Origin: Lactifluus volemus
Taxonomy: Eukaryota > Basidiomycota > Agaricomycetes > Russulales > Russulaceae
Assembly: GCA_022376515.1 (NCBI GenBank)
Contig: WTXI01000485.1
Location: 1 to 22,247, forward strand
DNA: 22,247 nucleotides
Reading direction: 5' to 3'
Program-made: the position numbers and the translations under genes
Notes under the pieces: generated by a model
What the model saw: only the letters and a program-made list of their open reading frames with translations
What the model was told of the DNA's origin: nothing
Database searches by the model: none
Shown here: piece by piece, positions 17,585 to 22,247 of the stretch
How positions within the stretch are numbered: the first letter of the stretch is position 1
How the letters are laid out: the number at the start of each line of letters is the position of its first letter

Positions 17585-19587
17585 ATGCCCCGACTACCCA
17601 ATGCTGCACAGCCGGAAGAGAACGAGTTTTCAGGTCTGCTCATCTCGAGGCAATCATCGCCTTCCTACTAATCGATCGACCAAGATACGCCCCAACCTTT
17701 CAAGAAGACATCAGGCAATCCAACCAATTACCGCCCCCTTAGCTATTCACTGATTCCTGACACTCGCAGGGATCGAATACGTGGATTCCTCTGCGCAACT
17801 TTGGGCTATTGTTCTCAAAGAGGGTGAGAAGTATGACAAGGCCCTCGCAGAAAGTTGGAAGGGCGATATGGATGGCATCCTTTTCTTCGTCCGTGCCTCA
17901 TTACCTTTTGACCCGTGTCCTCCTATTGAGAATCTTTACAGACGGGTCTCTTCTCTGCCACCGTCGCAGGATTCATAAGATACGGATATCAATCTCTTTC
18001 GAGGAACCCCAGTGATACGACTAACTTGCTCCTCACTCAAATATCGCAACAACTATCAGCTTCAGCAGCGGGATCTGAGCCCATCCCCCCTTTCTCTTTA
18101 CCTCCCTTCAATGCGCCCCCGGCCATGTTGCACGTAAACATCCTCTGGTTCCTGAGCCTCGTCCTAAGCGTTGTTTGCGCTCTCTCAGCTACCCTTGTTC
18201 AACAATGGACGCGTAGATACTTGTTGACAACTCAGCTCCCATCATCTCCTCAACGCCGGGCGCGCATACGCACTTTCCTTTTTCAAGGTGTGCTCCGATT
18301 CAGGCTTGATACCATCGCGAATTCAGTACCCCTTCTCCTTCATGCCTCTGTTTCCTCTTCCTCACCGGCCTCGTCGAGTTTCTCTTTCAAACCGACAACA
18401 CCTTGGCATATATCCTTTTGGCCTGTGTTGTGGCTTGCGCCATGACGTATGTCACTCTCACCCTGCTCCCTCTCTTCTGTCGCGATTGCCCCTACGAAAC
18501 GCCAATGTCAGGACCACTGTGGCGATGCAACCAGGCAATCCAGTTCACCTTCTTTACCCTTTCCCGGCGCATATACAAGATCGTTCAACCGAACTGGACC
18601 CGCAGAGTTATAAACCTTACCGAGTACGTGGACAAATGCAAAGAGCGTCTTTTAGGAGGATTGCACCATGATCTTGAGCGATGCGCAACTCAAGCATCCC
18701 AAGAACTCGATACCATCGCTTTGCGTTCGACGTTACAGTCGCTCCGGGAACCTTCCGAACTCGAGTCCTTTATCGCAGGTATCCCAGGCTTTCTTGGGTC
18801 AGCCATGATCAAATCCGAGATGCCGCACTTTACCCCCGCCTCATCCACGCTATACGAACTCTTATACGTGAATGACGCGCACCTCGGCCTGCGCATCGGG
18901 CATCTGCTCAAAACGCAGGTGAACCCACCTATTGCGTGTGTTGACGCGCTGTGGCATATCACATGCTGGCACGACGTCGTCGACGTGTTGGAATGGGACC
19001 AAGCGTTTGGGGAGGTGACGTTCGATTCACTCCGCATGCTCAAAGACTCGCCCGATGCTGCGATCGCACTAACTGCGCACTGTACTGCGGCGCTCGGTGC
19101 GCGGGTGGTTCTCAAGGATCTACGACGCATGCACACGCAGCCGCATGCGAAGAGGTTGCGGATCTTGGAACTGCGCAAGGCGTTGTACGCGCTGATGGAC
19201 ACTGACCGGGAAATCTTAGAGTCGCTTTCTATTGAGGAGCTTATCCGGGAGGGCCATTTATGGAACTTGGCTGGGATTCTGACGGGCGCCGTCCTGCACC
19301 TTAGGGGGGTCGACGAGGCACGTTCTAGTGTCCTATGGAATACACTGGACGCGCTACGCTCTGGCCTCGATGCTCGCGAGGCTTCGTCTGGAGCGAAAGA
19401 TGCCATAGTCCATGCGTGGGGTGACTGGGAAGTGGAAAGTAGAACATGGTCACCGGCACGGGATCGGTTTCCTCACCAGACGGCAGGAAGCTTTGACCGC
19501 TACAGATCTCGGATGGAATGCCTGGTGGCCCCTATTGTTCGGGAAATCAGAGGTCAATCAGAGGTCGACTCTTTAGAGAGTAGATAG
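17585..19587 (+). pseudogene. DUF6535-family membrane protein gene, nearly full length but with two apparent frameshifts
   Basis: Proposed exons are 17585-17633, 17770-17888 and 17942 onward. The first exon and its GTCTGC donor are uncertain; the 17889-17941 intron (GTCCGT donor) matches the position of the intron in the left-edge paralog. The conserved start YDKALAESWKGDMDGILFF then TGLFSATVAGFI is followed by membrane segments VNILWFLSLVLSVVCALSA, a split FLFLTGLVEFLF and LAYILLACVVACAMTYVTL. A cytosolic helical C-terminal region follows (ELESFIAGIPGFL, ALWHITCWHDVVDVLEWD, LWNLAGILTGAVLHL). The frame breaks at 18349-18352, where GTTTCC lacks one T relative to the expected continuation. A second break precedes 19511, where WNAWWPLLF is readable only in a shifted frame. 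Either error or recent decay could explain these. The total would be about 600 residues. The role of DUF6535 proteins is unknown. Confidence 0.75.
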
Positions 19588-20089
19588 TGCTGTGTCCATA
19601 ACTCTGAAACGGGTGACCCATGGTTCAACTTGTCGTCATTCTGATTAGCAATATCTTCTGGCCCTTCCAATTGCTCCCCTCGACCCGTCGACCCCGTCCC
19701 CAACCCTATCCGCAGTATCGACCCATCACGGCGATTTAAACTTATTATAATAATAAGTTGCAGATGTAGAGCCTGAGTGTGTGTAAGGAACCAGACCCCG
19801 AAAAAATTTGATTGCACATACATCGTGAATGGACTCCTGGGATTACTGTCCGAGTGAGTTCGAAGGGGCACAGAGGAGATGCCACTGCAAAAGAGGAGGA
19901 GAAAGGGGTGTGTTTTCCATTAGGAATCGCTTGGAGATAACGCGATAACGAGGGGAAGCGTTCGGAAACGCTAGAGCGAAGCTCAGAGTCGTTACTAGTA
20001 CGAGTCGTTGACAAGCATGAAAAGCCCTAGTGACAAGCTCTGACAAGCTCGAAAAGTCGGCAAGAAAACTGTCACCTTGCTGATGCTCA
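19588..20089. other. Intergenic region between DUF6535 gene and CR relic
   Basis: The first 30 bases (GTGCTGTGT...) recur after the partial duplicate at about 21537. Otherwise there are only short frames on the minus strand without motifs. Confidence 0.5.
20009..20050. repeat. TGACAAGC short repeats
   Basis: TGACAAGC occurs at 20009 and the 10-mer TGACAAGCTC twice in tandem at 20031-20050. It is a local low-copy repeat with no visible role. Confidence 0.4.
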
Positions 20090-21238
20090 GGCTGCCATAC
20101 TACCCACCAAACCCTGGGGTTTATCCTACCCGTGTTGATCGCTACCTACAACTGGAATCCTTGGACAAGGGCGGAGATCGAATATGTGTGAGTATATATG
20201 TTCCTTTTATGACCCTCTCATGCTGAGCCCTCTCTTCCACCATAGCATGAAAGAACTACGTCCGGATAAAGTGATGAAAGCCTTACGGAGATATGACCTC
20301 TTAGGGCCTATTGCACGCCTCTGCCTCCAATTGACTCCTGTTCAACTTGAAACCTACATCTTTGACCGTGACATCGTAATCACCAACGCTAGTCCCGATC
20401 TCATCAGCAAGTGTTTCTCAAATAGCGCCCAACTGTCATTCGATACCTTGTCGCATAAAATCTGCCTGATTCGGCGCATGCGAGGATCTCAACCGGGTGA
20501 AGAGCGCTATACAATTGGGTTCCTCTCGGCTGCAGTCGAGCAAAAAGTTATACAGAAGCTTGAGGAGTTCAGTGATGATCAACTGTTGAAAATGTGGGCC
20601 ATGGTTTCGAGGTTTGGCTCTCGAGAAGTGGCTAGTTCCATATTTGAAGCTTTCGTCCATCGGCATTTCAGAAAGCGTATCGTCTGGATGCCACTCCAAT
20701 GGTTCGGTTGAACCGCGCCAATTCCCACTGGCATGCTTCATTCAGCACCAAACGGCCTGACGCTGCCAGCGTTCGTGGAGTGGCACAGCAAGACTTTTCT
20801 CTTGACATTGATGTTGACAGGAGATTCGTCTATGATCCCACCATCACCACCGCCACGCTAAATATTCAACCAGGCGTCTACTATGTACCCCGAAGTGGCC
20901 ACAGGTTGCTCTCGACTCCTTTATACTACATGGAGAATATCTCGACGTGTTCTGTGCACTGCAGGCCATAATCACGGCATTGAGGATGGCCTTGTTATAT
21001 TTCTTTCATCTTGCAGTGGGCTACCTCGCCCCCCTTCTGGCGTTTCGTGTTTGTTGTCCCAGATAATCTTGACTCGTTCTTCTGTCCCGCTTCAAGTAAC
21101 TCCGTAGTAAGGAGACTGGGTTATATACAGCTCGCATTCCCATGTCAACCTGAAGGGCATGACGTTAGGCGAGGAGGCAATGGAGAGCACGTGGGACTCG
21201 GTGGGAGAGTTTTCGAGAACAGAGGAGCAATTAACTAG
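20090..21238 (+). pseudogene. Crinkler-RHS (CR)-like protein relic, C-terminal half
   Basis: A short exon ends WNPWTRAEIEYV and splices in phase (donor GTGAGT at 20188, acceptor TAG at 20245) to a frame with RRYDLLGPIARLCLQL and SFDTLSHKICLIRRM. Such a GPI-R-C block after the NTPase region, followed by an IFEAF and R-K-R stretch, is typical of fungal CR-type proteins. After a frameshift near 20690 come a SHWH stretch, VYYVPRSG and, after another near 20900, VALDSFIL, which recalls the D-containing part of the nuclease-like C-terminal domain. Further shifts near 20960 and 21035 lead to DGLVIFLSSCSGLP and WRFVFVVPDNL. The N-terminal P-loop NTPase is absent, since upstream DNA belongs to another gene. 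At least four frame breaks mean no functional product. CR proteins are thought to derive from transposon-linked NTPase-nuclease systems; the family call is from motif memory. Confidence 0.65.
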
Positions 21239-21264
21239 TATTGCAGTAATATGAAGCTATTTAT

Positions 21265-21560
21265 GTACTAGCTTATCCGGAACTTGGCTGGGATCCTGAC
21301 GGGCGCCGTCCCGCACCTTATGGGCGTCGACGAGGCACGTTCTAGTGTACTCTGGAACACTGGGCGCCCTTCGCTTGTTCGTGAGGTTTGGGAAGAAGCA
21401 GCCCGAACATGGACACCATCTCCTTGCTGCAACGGTTCACCTAAATCCGATTATGATCTCGCATGGAATGCCTGGTGGCATCTATTGTTCAGAAATTCAG
21501 AGGTCTATGATTCTTTAAGTTTTAAGCAGTAGATTAGTGCTGTGTATATAAACCGTGACT
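21265..21560 (+). pseudogene. Duplicate of the 3' end of the DUF6535 gene
   Basis: The stretch from CTTATCCGG through LAGILTGAVPHLMGVDEARS, then a diverged middle, then LAWNAWWHLLFRNSEVYDSL and a stop matches 19243-19600, including bases after the stop codon (TAGTGCTGTGT). The middle is shortened by about 60 nt relative to the parent. The front part of the gene is missing. It keeps the WNAWW motif in frame, which reveals the C-terminal frameshift in the longer copy. Confidence 0.75.
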
Positions 21561-21794
21561 CGGAGTTGTTTAACCGGGCCGGATTGTACACGTTGTTCAA
21601 GTCGTGCCACTGGCATGCCAATGGCACCATGGAAAGTTCCAACAATTCTTAGTCTCCATCCCGCTACCATCACTACAGTTGGGCATGTCTGACAGGTATC
21701 GGCTTATAGTTGGAATCAAAGGTCAGTTCAAGTCTCGTTGCCCAACCGCGAGCTATCTAAGAAAAAAATCAGGATTTCCCGGTCCCAGCACGAC

Positions 21795-22206
21795 CATCGC
21801 CAAACTCAGCGATGATGTGCTCCTAGAAGTCTTTTATTGGTGCCGACTGGTAAACATTACGTACGATGCCGATAAAGACTGGAATCGTGAACGTTGGTGG
21901 TACAAGCTCACCCAAGTTTGCCATTTGTGGCGGCGTATCGTCCTCGCATACCCAATCGCTTAAACCTACATCTGTTTGCACGTATGGGATACCCGTCGAA
22001 ACCATGCTGCTCCACTCGCCACCCTTCCCGCTCATCATCTACTACCCGAGGAAACTGATGGAGATGGCTGCGGAAGACAAAAAGGCGTGATTTTCGCGCT
22101 CGAGCAACGTGACCGTGTACGTCGCGTTCACCTTGAGTTACTGGCCACCTGTCTGTGCGACCTGATCAAAGTTATGGACGATGATTACCCAATGTTACAA
22201 CGCTAG
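21795..22206 (+). pseudogene. F-box/LRR gene relic, diverged third copy
   Basis: The segment LSDDVLLEVFYWCRL, then WWYKLTQVCHLWRRIVLAYP is an F-box like those at 3066 and 6422. It continues as RLNLHL. A shift near 21970 gives CTYGIPVETMLLHSPPFPL, matching the TPV...LDVWPPLPI block of the intact genes. Another shift near 22085 gives FALEQRDRVRRVHLELL, matching ALEHRDRVRRV. The stop at 22206 and the two shifts mean it is not functional in this form. It is clearly more distant from the two intact copies than they are from each other. Remnants may continue past the window edge. Confidence 0.7.
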
Positions 22207-22247
22207 TCATACGTTCTCAGACGACATCCGGACTGCAATGTCACAGT

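Noticed and set aside
18690..19406. Minus-strand frame of 238 codons
   Set aside because: It is antisense to the DUF6535 C-terminal region, a shadow frame of GC-rich coding sequence.
1..22247. tRNA, rRNA or CRISPR
   Set aside because: No cloverleaf with A and B boxes, no rRNA-like stretch and no regular spaced repeats were seen.

Overview
The window looks like nuclear DNA of a basidiomycete fungus, most likely an agaricomycete. The evidence is dense short introns (about 45-100 nt, GT-AG, frequent GTACGT/GTGAGT donors), TATA-led genes, and families expanded in such genomes: F-box/LRR proteins, DUF6535 membrane proteins and a Crinkler-RHS (CR)-like relic. All family names come from reading the translations; no database search was possible.

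Layout. (1) 1-8 kb is a duplication-rich block. On the minus strand it has a DUF6535 gene running off the left edge, a broken gene for a helical protein that carries a small poly(A) retro-insertion with a 12-bp target duplication, and a DUF6535 C-terminal relic. On the plus strand it has two paralogous intronless F-box genes, each on a roughly 2-kb direct repeat that includes promoter and 3' flank. (2) 8.0-9.2 kb has no recognisable gene but holds hairpins and a GATA-motif cluster. (3) 9.2-13.5 kb is a stable-looking core: an intact 15-exon DUF300/TMEM184 gene, a small basic low-complexity protein (both minus) and a plus-strand alkyltransferase-like (ATL/MGMT-fold) gene with Trp in place of the catalytic Cys. 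(4) 13.9-16.8 kb has two adjacent plus-strand genes of unknown function; the second is the intact relative of the broken helical gene at 1.2-2.5 kb. (5) 17.5-22.2 kb is a decaying block: a near full-length DUF6535 gene with two apparent frameshifts, a CR-like relic with several frameshifts, a duplicate of the DUF6535 3' end, and a broken F-box/LRR gene.

The genes do not form an obvious pathway. The best reading is an F-box/DUF6535/CR birth-and-death compartment on both sides of a conserved core. The most plausible undescribed material is the gene pair at 13.9-16.8 kb, because one member recurs as a relic about 13 kb away.
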